Of a DNA stretch of 64,000 nucleotides, positions 18,739 through 29,319 are shown one piece after another (the stretch's first letter is position 1; every line of letters begins with the position of its first letter). A program made the position numbers and the translations under genes. The notes under the pieces were generated by a model that was not told where the DNA came from, searched no databases, and saw only the letters and a program-made list of their open reading frames with translations. Source of the DNA: Cladophialophora immunda (taxonomy: Eukaryota; Ascomycota; Eurotiomycetes; Chaetothyriales; Herpotrichiellaceae); assembly GCF_000835495.1 (NCBI RefSeq), contig NW_015622544.1, forward strand, positions 2,074,855 through 2,138,854, in the 5' to 3' direction.

Positions 18739-21700
18739 ATGAGTGTACGCTCTCCAGGCATCCCTGTTACCACTTTGTATGGCTGGCTGATATAGTTTCA
18801 GACGCACCATGAAAAAGCCCAGCGCTATATAGGTCTTCTAGACGCGGCGCGCGTGGCTGGCCAGTGGAGAGAATTTCCAGAACTTATAAGAAAAGTTACC
18901 AAGCATGCCCCTGATCGAAAATGTACGCCTCTCAAATCAGTCTAGAATTCAGTCTTAACCCTCAAGGCAGGCTTGATACGGGTCGCAAAATCCGAACACG
19001 ACGTCGCCAACTACGCTTCCACATTCGCCCGCAGACCGGGCACTGCTCACACCAACCAGCCTCTTCCAGATTCCCAAGCCACTTCCCTCGAAGAAGAACT
19101 CCGTGCACCAGGGCATCCGTTTGAAGAGGTGGTACAAGGCCAGACATGCTTGCTTTGGGCGCATTGGGTTGGAGCACATAAAACAGACCGTCAAGTGCCC
19201 GCTGTTACATTCGAACCTGTACGGACTGCAGCGGACGCCATTTCGCTATGGACAAAGATCTGTGTGGTCAAGACGGTTTACATCAGAGGCATGCTCTTTG
19301 CACAAGCTGGCGAGGATAAAGAGGCAAAGGAAATCCTTGACTCTCTGCTTCCTTGGCTAGATGCTAACAGGAGCCTGGTCGTTTCTACTCCTCAACTCCT
19401 TTACTGGGCGCAACAACTACTTGGTAGGGTTTCATTGGGCCACCGATTGTCAGTCACAGACTCTGCAACCATCATTGGTCACGAATCAGCCTCGTTCAGG
19501 CTCCAAGCATTCCGTCATTGGGCTGTACTTGCGGTTAAGAACCAGGAGGTGTCGGCTTCAACCTATGGCAATGGGCCAGGACATTTGTCGAAGCTCGACA
19601 TGTGGAGAGCTTACTACAGATTTTTGTCTAGCCTTCTACAAAACAGACAAGGAATCGCGGACCATGTCTCCATCGAACACTCTGACTTGGCAGTCGAGCT
19701 ACGGCGGGTGGAGACGTCTTACGAGAATGAACTCTTGCGGAACGTTCAATTTCCCAAGGCCACTGAATCCAACGCGGCCATAGAAGCGTGGGTGGAGGAA
19801 TTCATTCGCAACTGGCAGATTCTTTGCGGTCCCAATTGGTCGGAGTCGGACCTGGGCGAAGGCGGTCGCAATTCATGTGGAAGAAATGTGCTCGACATGC
19901 TATATCGAGCCGCCACAAAGTCTTTTCACTCGACACTTATCTTACGTCGATTATTCCAAGTCCATAAAGCCTTGACGGATTTCGGCTTGGCTTACAAGGC
20001 CTTGGACACCTACATTGAGCTAATGGATCGAGCGCGGGCTGGAGCTGCCAAGTCTGAAACTCCAGCGACTGGCAGTGACAGTGATGAGGTCTTTATGCGA
20101 ACTATCGCTGAAGGAATTGAAGGCCTGTGCTCATTTGGCCGATACCTGGAGGCGGAGAAGGCGTATGAGCTGTGCGACAAGCTCCAAGATCTCCTGAGAG
20201 AGCTCGAATCGCCGTCTACAAATTCCATCCCCAACGGCTTTGCAACAAGAACCAATGGAGAGGTGAACGGAGAAAAGTCGGTCCCTTGCCGTCTGTCCCC
20301 CGACTTGCTGGAGGTTACCTACCGAGCCATTGGGATAGGAAAGGCCCAGTGGGCTCGATGGACGCCTTTCAGTGAGGAGCGGACCAATCTGCAAACTGCA
20401 GCTATTGAATGTCTGCAGAAGGCGGCAGCACAAGATCTCCCGCCTGAAAGGCAACTGTCCACCTTGTACGCTCTAAGCCAACTGCTTGCGCAGACGCGAG
20501 ACATTGACCAGGCGATTGCAACTGTGAAGAAGGCCTTGGCTTGGGAAGCGGAGAAGCTTGAGGGAGATAACAATTACAGCATACAGCGGCAGTTAGTGCC
20601 ATTCTGGCACTTGTTGTCGCTTCTTCTCACCTCGCGGCAGAACTTTGAGACGGCTAGCCAAAGCTGTGTGGCAGCATTTGAGCAATTCTCCCCTCCAGAG
20701 ACAATCTTCGGCGATTTCCCCAACGGTTCGGTGGTTGGTGGAAGATTGGCCAGTGGCTATCGGAAAGTCGGGCTGGTGGATGATATGGAGTGTGACGAAT
20801 TGCAAAAAATTATCGAGATCCGCATCACTGAACTCGCTTTGACAGAACTTCTGGAAGGTCCGGAGCATGCGGTCAACAACAGCAACGACTTGCTTGCACT
20901 ATACTCCCGACTGTTCGGGCGACATGGGGTGATTGCCATCAGTGAAGAAACGTCCCGAAAAAGATCGATTCAACCTCCCAAAAGCTCAGGTGGCACGGTC
21001 AGGAGTCTTCCGGGTAAGCTGTTCCACCGAAAGAGACTAGGACGCTCAAGTGAGTCGTCCAAAGGAGTGCCGATCAATGTCGCTCCTTCGATAGCGGAAG
21101 AATTACGACCCAACACGCAAGCGACTCAAGCGACTCAAACGACCCAAGCACCGACTATCCAGGTCACCAACGAAGACGGCAAAGCGTCGCCTCACAAACA
21201 CAAAATATTCCATATCCATGACCATGCGAAGGAAGGGAAGCGACATTCCTCGGCCCCCCTGCCTACAAAGGGTCTGAGGTCAAGGCGCTCGAGGTCACTG
21301 AGTCGCGGGAGGAAAGAGCCGAGTCATGCTTCGAGTACGAGACAGTCCTTTGAGACTTCGCACGAGACAGTTCCCAGCTCCGAGGCAACGGCAGAGACTG
21401 CTCAACCCGAGCTGAGGTCCCCATTGGAAACCATTCAATCCGCCGATGTCCCAGAGATGCCTGTGTCTCCGGATCACGATGCAAGCGAAGGAGCCAAACA
21501 GCCCTTAAAGGAGATTCCGCACAACCTCACATCCCATGAGAAGGTGCCGCCGCCGGCGCAGCACCAAGATCAACCTCCTCAGCAGGATGTGCGACTGCCT
21601 GTCGTAGGACCGGGGACATTGCGGACAGATCCCATTCCTCGGTTCCCACGGACGGCATCTCAGAGGCATGCTCTGAGTGTACTGGTCAAAATATGGCTGA

Positions 21701-22539
21701 TTATTGCAACGCTATACCGAAGAGGCAACATGTTTGACGACTCGCGGGAAGCGTGCGACGAGGCAGCAAAAGTGGCCTTGAAGATCGAGGGCATGGTTGC
21801 CAGCGTGGAGAGTTCAGCACGAGCATTCAGTGATGGTGGATGGGGCGGCGGCGGGAAAAGTTCGGATGAGCTTTGGGCTGACGTGTACTGTGAGCGAGCG
21901 GAACTGCTAATGGCTATCGCGCGAGCGCGCGAAGAAAAGGAAGGCGCCGTGTCTCCTGAAGGAATCCGGGAAGCGGTGGAAAACTACGAGCAGTGTCTGA
22001 TGTACTTTGCCGACCACCCCGGAGGGATCGTGGGATTGAGTAATGTGCTCCTGGACTACTACGAACGCAAAGTGGAGCTGGCTCGGCGGATCGACAATGG
22101 CAAGCCAAGGGCAGAAGAACCACAGCAGGCACAACCACAGGACGAACCAGGGCGGCCGAAGCACAAGCGCGAATGGAGCCGAATCTCGACGGGGCCGACC
22201 ACCAACGGCTGGTTGGAGACGGATGGTCCAGGTGCGAACGCAACCGCGCCTGTCGGGATGTCGAACACTCCATCGGCGAGAGAAGAGGATCTTAAGAAGA
22301 CTCCGGAGAACCTCAATCGATTGGCAGCCCGCGACCGGGCATATGGACTGCTGTCGACACTGACGAAATTGGGGTCGGGCTGGGACAATTCGGAAGCATG
22401 GTTCGCGCTCGCCAGAGCTCATGAACTGGGCGGCGAGGTGGACAGAGCCAAAGAGATTCTCTGGTGGTGTGTCGAACTGGAGGATACGCGGCCCATTCGA
22501 CACTGGGGGAATGTTGGGTGTGGAGGGTACGTACTCTGA
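18739..22539 (+). CDS. YPP1: Ypp1/TTC7-like TPR protein (fungal 'filamentation protein')
   Basis: Three exons fit: 18739-18744 (just ATG AGT), 18802-18922 and 18971-22539. They give 1231 residues in frame. Ypp1/TTC7 is the scaffold linking the PI4-kinase Stt4 to Efr3 at the plasma membrane, sustaining PI4P there. Exon 2 encodes HEKAQRYIGLLDAAR, GQWREFPELIRKV and KHAPDRK, the conserved start of the family. Exon 3 continues with CLIRVAKSEHDVA. TPR-like helices follow to about residue 680 and again after about 930. Between them is a Ser/Thr/Pro-rich basic linker (about 690-920). The C-terminus (WFALARAHELGGEVDRAKEI, ending HWGNVGCGGYVL) is typical. Both introns begin GTACGC, an uncommon donor; the first has a good GCTGAT branch site. 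The rebuilt 5' end is well supported, but the 6-nt initiator exon needs transcript proof. Confidence 0.88.
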
Positions 22540-23892
22540 GCGCCACGTTATTGCGAGTCCTCTACGCCTCCTCGTCTTCCCACCGTCTTTTGTTCAGTAT
22601 GGATTATGTATTGCCAAGACTCGTTCGAGTTGCAAGGAAGAGTTGTGTGCGCGTCCTGACCCGTGACCCGTGACTTGTGAAGTCGCGATCTGTAAGCTTG
22701 GAAGGCTGCGGTGTACCGAGTGGGCAAGGCACGAGAAGGCGGTCGCATGCCGTTGAACCAATCGCTTGGGATGGATTTGCTCAGGCTTCCAGTCGTATTC
22801 ATACAAGTAGGGCCGGCCGCCGAGGGGCTGATGTGGCATCATCCAGTGGCGGCATTCCCCATTTTTAGCAGCAAAGCCCCGACGGGCCGCTACAGCCTCA
22901 CCAGCCCCCTCCGAAGTGGTAGTGCCAGCCTTGACTGGAGTAGGTGGGATTGTGGTTGCAAGCGTTTTTGTACGCGCCAAGGGATGAGGAGGAGGAGGAG
23001 GAGGAGGAGGAGGAGGAGAGGGTTTGGTTCAGATAGTAGAGAGCAATCTCGAGAAACCTCAGACTGATAGAGGCCAGGAGCACTGCATACACTGAGTGTG
23101 ATGGTGAATGAGAGTAGGTACAATGAAGGTGCGCAGGTGGTTGCAGCCACTGACGTTGCCCATGGGAAAGGACTTGGCCGTGCCGCGTAACCTGCCGAGC
23201 TACTTGTCCACTCACCCAGGTAACTCCACTGCCCGGCTGCAGGCGGACAATAGGTGCTGTCCCCCCCAGTGGCCCCCCCAAAGTCAAATGAGCAAGATGG
23301 AAAGCCTCGTGGAAATGGTCCCAACGGGTTCAATGGGGAACTGCGCACATCAGTCGTTTGGCCTCACTGGCCACCGTCACCACCGTTGAGCAAATCCATT
23401 TAGGCCTCACTAGCCGGCCAAGTGCCTTTCCGCAGTCCGACGCAACTGCGCCATGATGCTCACTCGCCTCTGTTCTCTCTCTCTCAGCTACGGCCCTCGC
23501 ATCATCGTCATCGCCCTCCTCCACCACCATTACTTCTAATGCCCGGGTCCCGCGCGTTGCGTTGCTTCTTGACTTTTCTGTTTCTTTGAATCATTCACTA
23601 TTGTTCCTCAGTGTTTTTGCTCTCTGCAAACGGCGTCACTCGCTTCGCAATACTCCCTGTTTATTAGGTGGCTCTATACAGACCGATTCTATCACTACCG
23701 GCGTCCCGTCTCGCTTAATCCACCAGCCCTCGACGCCTCGACGCCTCGACCCGGTCCCTCCCCAACCACTTATCCCTAGACGCTTGGTACAAAGAGACAC
23801 TCTTTTAATTGTGACTGGAAGCGAAAGGTCCTTTGCCTCGTTTCTCCTGCAAGCAATAGAATAGTTCCTGGCAAGGACAGAAAAACGCAAGA
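22540..23892. other. Intergenic between YPP1 and the aspartic protease
   Basis: This 1353-nt stretch holds the 3' region of YPP1 and the promoter and leader of the protease. A GGA microsatellite lies at 22986-23020. The antisense Leu-run ORFs there are products of that repeat. No gene was recognised. Confidence 0.5.
22986..23020. repeat. (GGA)n trinucleotide microsatellite
   Basis: About eleven uninterrupted units are present in intergenic DNA. Confidence 0.95.
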
Positions 23893-25359
23893 ATGAAATC
23901 CTCAGTTGCGGTGGTGGCCGCTACTGCGTTGGCTGCCCCTCTTGTCTCGGCCCTCCACCTCGCTCCTCGCTCTTCGTCAAGTCCGCCCCGAACCATCGGC
24001 CTGCCCATTGAGCGAAGACATGTTCCCGACATCCTCGCCCATGAAAGGTCCCGCATGAGAAAACGACAGACGCAACAAACGGTCTCACAGACTCTTGACA
24101 ATGAACAATCCCTCTACTACGCCAACATCACGCTAGGGACCCCGGCCCAGTCCCTACGCCTGCACATCGACACGGGCAGCTCGGATTTGTGGGTCAACAT
24201 TGCTAGCTCTTCTTTTTGCGAATCGGGCCAAGATGCCTGCGAGGGAGGTACCTACGATTCCTCGGCCTCGTCTACGTACAAACTCGTCAATGACCAATTC
24301 AACATCTCCTACGTCGACGGCACAGGAGCTGTAGGCGACTACGTGGCCGATACCTTGCAATTTGGCGGCGTGAGCCTGACAGATTTTCAGTTTGGTATTG
24401 GCGAGAGTTCCTCTTCCCAACAAGGTGTTCTGGGTATTGGTTACATGACAAATGAGGTTCAAGTTCAGCGTGCGGGAATGGATGCCTATCCGAACCTGCC
24501 CGAAGCCCTGGTCAAAGCGGGCCACATTGCCTCCAATGCGTACAGCCTCTGGCTCAACGACCTGGACTCTTCAACAGGAGAGATCCTCTTTGGCGGCGTC
24601 AACACCGAGAAGTATGAAGGAGAACTTGCTACCATCCCCATCATCCCCAGCAATGGCGTCTATTTCCAACTTGCCATTGCCCTGACTGGCTTGGTAAGCT
24701 CGGGCAGCGACCTCTCCTCCTCTTCCTCCTTACCCGCTGCCGTCCTCCTCGACTCCGGCGCCACCCTCACCTACCTGCCCAACGACATCACCCAGGACAT
24801 CTACAACCAAGTCCAGGCTGTGTATCAAACCGACGTCGGCGCTGCCTACGCTCCCTGCAGTCTATCCTCGTCTTCTGCCACAATCGACTTCACGTTCTCC
24901 GGCCAAACCATTCGTGTCCCATACAATGAGCTATTCCTCGATGCAGGCACCAACAACTTTGGCCAGCCCATAACCTTCGAGAACGGCGAGGAGGCCTGCT
25001 TGTTCGGTATTGCGCCAACGCAAGGCTCAATGGCTGTCCTCGGGGATACCTTTTTGAGGAGTGCCTACGTGGTCTACGATTTGGCCAACAATGAGATCTC
25101 TCTCGCGCAAACAGTCTTCAACTCGACGGGCAGCAACGTGCAAGAAATTACCACCGGCGAAAAAGCCGTGCCCAACGCAACCCCGGTTTCTAACCCCGTC
25201 ACGGACGTGTCTGCGGGCACCGGGGGAGCAAGGCTAGGCGCTGCCACTTCCAGCTCTCCCTTGGGAGATACCAACTCCGGCTCCCTGGACAAGGGTAGCG
25301 CACGCCCAATGGCTGCCATGGTAGCCGCTGTGGTAGCTATTGCCGCACTTGTCGTATGA
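23893..25359 (+). CDS. GPI-anchored aspartic protease (yapsin/pepsin family)
   Basis: This single exon encodes 488 residues. A signal peptide (MKSSVAVVAATALAAPLVSA) is followed by a propeptide with a basic RKR site at about 56-58, suited to Kex2-type processing. The two catalytic aspartates lie in DTGSSDLW (Asp93) and LLDSGATLTYL (near residue 290). The flap tyrosine region is YVDGTGAVGDYVAD. YVVYDLANNEISLAQ is the conserved C-lobe end. A Ser/Thr/Gly-rich stalk follows, then a hydrophobic GPI-attachment tail (MAAMVAAVVAIAALVV). The protein should sit at the plasma membrane or wall and process surface proteins, as yapsins do. Yapsin-like specificity for basic residues is inference from the architecture. 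Confidence 0.93.
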   Translation: MKSSVAVVAATALAAPLVSALHLAPRSSSSPPRTIGLPIERRHVPDILAHERSRMRKRQTQQTVSQTLDNEQSLYYANITLGTPAQSLRLHIDTGSSDLWVNIASSSFCESGQDACEGGTYDSSASSTYKLVNDQFNISYVDGTGAVGDYVADTLQFGGVSLTDFQFGIGESSSSQQGVLGIGYMTNEVQVQRAGMDAYPNLPEALVKAGHIASNAYSLWLNDLDSSTGEILFGGVNTEKYEGELATIPIIPSNGVYFQLAIALTGLVSSGSDLSSSSSLPAAVLLDSGATLTYLPNDITQDIYNQVQAVYQTDVGAAYAPCSLSSSSATIDFTFSGQTIRVPYNELFLDAGTNNFGQPITFENGEEACLFGIAPTQGSMAVLGDTFLRSAYVVYDLANNEISLAQTVFNSTGSNVQEITTGEKAVPNATPVSNPVTDVSAGTGGARLGAATSSSPLGDTNSGSLDKGSARPMAAMVAAVVAIAALVV

Positions 25360-26352
25360 GGCGATCTTTCTCTCCCTTCCTCTCTACTTCATTTTGTGGA
25401 CTGGTCTGTTGCGGATCAGATGGCCACGGACCAAACGAAAGATTTTTAATGATGCAAGCCCTTGTATATATATATATATATATATATACCTTGGTCCATA
25501 CATATGGAGAGGGGGCGCAAGTCACGTCATGTCATGTCACTGCATTTTTGATGAATTGAAGTTGGGATAACGAGGACGAACATGAGCATGACTCTCGGTT
25601 AACGGCAGGGAGGGGTGCGTTTCCACCGGGCGACACATGCCCGGACTATTGCATTGCGTGGGGTGTTTTTGGATATACTCATGACATTTGGGCATTTGCC
25701 GGCGTTTGTTTTTGGGAAAAGGAAGCGGAAACGACTTTACGATGTCTCGCATATAGATGTGAACGCAGCAAAGCATTGGGAACAGGCAAGCGGGAGTCTA
25801 AAAGTCCCGCTCTAGGTTAGTCTGCTGGTCGGTAGTTGGACCGGTCGCAGGAAGCCTCGGACGACCTAGATATATCTATACCTACGTACCTAGAAGTACA
25901 AAAGTATCACTATTACCATTATTAGTATTATCACACAATGCAGAAGCTGGAAGGCCGGTCATGGTGTTCATTGGCGCCGCATTGCACGAGATCCTCCTCC
26001 GTATAGACAAGAATAATTGTCCCGAGTACAGCTAATCTTATAGAACTTGGCCAGCACGACGGCGCGGCAATGCTTGCCGGTATAGATACTTGGGTAGATT
26101 CGTGGAAGAGAGCAGGACTGAGTCAACTCAAGAAATCTAGTCCTTGACACACATTTGTGTCTTTTCATTATGTGCAAAGTCATATTTTTGCTGGCGTGCG
26201 CCGCTTTATATTCTATAGGTTTCCCGTGGTCCTGATGAGTGCAAACCCGGATTCGATGCCGGACGAGGAGAGCCTGGTGTCTCTGTTTCTCATATCTCTT
26301 GAGCTCTCGCGCATCCATCCGCTTTTCCCCTTTTTGGCACCCCTTGTAGGTT
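25360..26352. other. Convergent intergenic between the protease and lipase genes
   Basis: This 993-nt stretch lies between two 3' ends. It contains a TA microsatellite at 25465-25488 just after the protease stop. No gene was recognised. Confidence 0.5.
25465..25488. repeat. (TA)n microsatellite
   Basis: Twelve TA units lie about 105 nt past the protease stop, probably in its 3' UTR. Confidence 0.95.
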
Positions 26353-28659
26353 TCAAGGCAAAGCCGCACCAACACTCGGTCTCGAACTGCCCACACGGAT
26401 GCCCTTCGCCGTGAAACTAGGCGGCGTGCCTCGACTTACGGGCGTGGTTCGCCCGCTCGTGTTTGAAACACTTCCAGCAGCAGAGGTCGAGCGTCGTCTG
26501 TTTTCGTTTTCGATTCCGCTCCCGCTTGCGCTTGCGCTCCCTGGTGCGCTCTCTTCGTCAGTGTTGAGGGTGTCTTGTTGCCCCGGAGTCATGGGAGGGG
26601 CAGTAAGCGCGCTTTTTCGATTACGGATTGTCGAAACAGTACTGGTTGAATCGCCGTCTTGAGGCAGTGCCCGAGAAGTTGAGAGCACCGCTCCAAAATC
26701 GGAGTTTCCGGAAGCGTTGTCTGGCCCGCGCTGTGGCGTGCCCATAGGACTCTGATCATGCACTTGCCGCTGTTCTTCCTGTTCCTGTTGACTTTCGGTC
26801 TCTTTCTGCTCTCCCTGCAGATCTGTATCCGCTTCGGTATGATTCCTGAGACCGCTGCTAGTCCCCATGCCTTCAGTCATCCCCTGTGCTTCCCTCTTGG
26901 GAAATTTGTAATAATTTTCCATCCACGTCATCGAGCTTCCGGGTCTGTTCGGAGTAGGGGAGGCGTACTGATACTGATATTGCAGGGGCGAATGGGAAGG
27001 CGAATGATTCTGACCTGGTGACGGATGCAAGTAGTGCTTCTCTCTCTGCTGCTGGGCATAACTCTTGACTCTCGGAGTGCGAGGTGAATCGATCGCGCCG
27101 TCAAAGTCCGAATATCCGCCAGCAGACTCGTCTTCGGACCAATTCATAGCGCTGCTGTTACTATTATGCCGGCGGTGAAGTTGTGCCGTATCGGTCATAG
27201 AGAGAGCAAGAGCCTTCGGAACGCCATTTGTTGTGCCATCTTGTGCATAGTATCGAAGCGCTTCCAGCACATGCGGGAAGACGAGGGTATGAACTTCCTG
27301 CGCCCAGAGGAAATCGAGATGCTCGAAGTGAGGGATCTCAGTCGCGATGGTGTGACGAGGTAACTCCCTAAGCATAACACGGATATCGACCAGTGAGTCA
27401 CTCCCTCCATAAACCAAAACAATGGGTGTCTTGATGTTTCTTGTTGGGAACTTGGCAACTTTGTAATACCGATTGCTGGCACCAATGCCAAATCTATTGG
27501 AGCTGTCGTCGTCGTACATCTGGAAAGACTTATTACGGATGATTTGGAACCAATGCACAACGGATTTTGTGCTAGTGAAGCTGTAGAGGTGAGGGTATGC
27601 AGCGAGTTTCTGCTGCACGCTTATATTGCGGCCATACCAGGCGAAGAGGAAGGAGAGAGACATGTCGATGAGGCGGACGAAGATTGGTGGGTAGAGGATA
27701 GATTGCCACATGGTGGCTGAGGAGAGGATCGACTTGCGGCCAAACGCAAGGAACAAGAGGTGAGGATTGGTCTTGACCAGTGCATCCACGATGCCGTTGC
27801 TGAGACCGGCAGGGGACATGGCGGGGGCCAGGGCGATGAAGAGGTTGACCTTCTCGTTCAATTGGGGATGTATGGAGAGTGTCGCAAACGCTTGTGCGGT
27901 GCCTTGACTGAAGCCGATATAGGACAGCGAAGGTTGGGAAGTCGTGTTAAGGATATAGTCGATTGTATTGGGAATATCGTGGAAGGCAAACTCGTCCATG
28001 GAGAAGTTCCAAAATCGTGAGGATATAGGCGAGTGTTTCGTGGATTTCTTGCTGTATTTGTTGCCTCGATTGTTGCCCAGCCAAACATCGTAGCCCTGCT
28101 GTACCAACGTAAAGGGAAGACATCGTTCCTCTTCTGTCAGGCAAACCCAAACTTCGCTATTCATGAGCAGGCCATGATGTAGGTAGACCACAGGTTTCCT
28201 GATCGAGTCGGCCCCAGCATTGACCTGTGATCCACTATGCTCTTCCCCTTTGCGAAAGGGAAGCCTGTGAACACCCAACAAGTATCCATCTCCTGTCTGG
28301 ACAACATGCTCCTCAGCATAGTATCCAAAAAAGGCACAGAGCTCGGTGAAATCAGAGCACGTCGCGATCGAACTGTACGTATGCTTTCGTTGGGAGCGGG
28401 CTTGTCGAGACTTTTGGGACGACAATCGGTTAAACAGGTTCTTGGAGGTGTTGTAGCAGAATCGGATGATCGGTTGAGGAAGGCCCAGCGTAATGATCCG
28501 AACGAGGACCTCGAGGGCGACTAGTATCAGGGACCCAAACAGCGCCAGATACTCCCTCCTGGTCAAGCAGCAGTCAGTCACGAAGGGCGCCTCGACAGAG
28601 AAATGGAGGGCTGGGAACACATACCAAAAGAGCCTGCCGATAAAGGGCACCCGTGCCAT
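26353..28659 (-). CDS. Acid-lipase-type alpha/beta hydrolase, probable steryl ester hydrolase (Tgl1/Yeh family)
   Basis: This single exon encodes 768 residues, starting at the first ATG (MARVPFIGRLFWYV); the frame upstream has only TTG. A membrane segment lies near residues 39-60. The lipase-associated N-domain follows (ELCAFFGYYAEEHVVQTGDGY), then the hydrolase core. HHGLLMNSEVWV carries the oxyanion region. The nucleophile Ser251 lies in GFSQG, the Asp in GGSDSLVD and the His in HFEHLDFLW. The long C-terminal third is low-complexity and Ser/Gln/Glu-rich, probably disordered and phosphorylated. Yeast relatives are membrane or lipid-droplet enzymes that split steryl esters. The exact substrate cannot be decided here. 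Confidence 0.88.
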   Translation of the reverse strand: MARVPFIGRLFWYVFPALHFSVEAPFVTDCCLTRREYLALFGSLILVALEVLVRIITLGLPQPIIRFCYNTSKNLFNRLSSQKSRQARSQRKHTYSSIATCSDFTELCAFFGYYAEEHVVQTGDGYLLGVHRLPFRKGEEHSGSQVNAGADSIRKPVVYLHHGLLMNSEVWVCLTEEERCLPFTLVQQGYDVWLGNNRGNKYSKKSTKHSPISSRFWNFSMDEFAFHDIPNTIDYILNTTSQPSLSYIGFSQGTAQAFATLSIHPQLNEKVNLFIALAPAMSPAGLSNGIVDALVKTNPHLLFLAFGRKSILSSATMWQSILYPPIFVRLIDMSLSFLFAWYGRNISVQQKLAAYPHLYSFTSTKSVVHWFQIIRNKSFQMYDDDSSNRFGIGASNRYYKVAKFPTRNIKTPIVLVYGGSDSLVDIRVMLRELPRHTIATEIPHFEHLDFLWAQEVHTLVFPHVLEALRYYAQDGTTNGVPKALALSMTDTAQLHRRHNSNSSAMNWSEDESAGGYSDFDGAIDSPRTPRVKSYAQQQREKHYLHPSPGQNHSPSHSPLQYQYQYASPTPNRPGSSMTWMENYYKFPKREAQGMTEGMGTSSGLRNHTEADTDLQGEQKETESQQEQEEQRQVHDQSPMGTPQRGPDNASGNSDFGAVLSTSRALPQDGDSTSTVSTIRNRKSALTAPPMTPGQQDTLNTDEESAPGSASASGSGIENENRRRSTSAAGSVSNTSGRTTPVSRGTPPSFTAKGIRVGSSRPSVGAALP

Positions 28660-29319
28660 TGCGTTCACCAAAGATCAGAGAGGTCCAAGAGGTAGCAGAA
28701 CGTCGGAAGCCATGGGCAAATGGCACAGTCGGTGGGTTTGCCGTCGTCTGAAATGGGTTACGAGGGAGGTGGACCAGGAGCGCACATGCGCTGCGTTCAT
28801 AACGGGCGGCGAGGTGGATTCCGCAGTTTCGAGTTCCCCAACGTCATTTCCTGCCACTGCACTAGCCGTTTTCTATCACCCTCGAAGCAACGCGGGAGGC
28901 AACTAGGCCGAGAGCGGTTAAGATTTGATCTAACCATTTCCGGCATGGCTTCTGCACAAAATTTATATCGCCTCCAACTCGTTCCCTCTTCCTCTCCTTC
29001 TTTTCTCTTCTATATGAACAACGCAAAATACCAACGTTCCTTCAAAAAGCATTCCTACGAGGTTACTACTTCCAAGCGGTGATCCATGATGTACGGAAAT
29101 CGTCTATTGGAATGGAGATCAATTCACCTGTAGTCGATCTTGGGTGCAGTGCCAGTCTCGCTCTTTGAGATTGTGACTGGGATTGCAATGATTGACCACA
29201 CATCAACCACACGAACCCTTATCCATTTTGATGATGCGACAACGTCAGTTACAATAAATTTGTTTGGGTGGTACTACATCGTTTGATGGACTTGACAGCA
29301 CTGCCAATTTGTTGGTGAA
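28660..29319. other. Intergenic between the lipase and KU70
   Basis: This 660-nt stretch should hold the lipase promoter and the KU70 3' end. Only short unsupported ORFs are visible. Confidence 0.5.

Noticed and set aside
22890..23348. Minus-strand ORF with a Leu run
   Set aside because: The Leu run is the translation of the (GGA)n microsatellite; nothing else in the frame looks protein-like.
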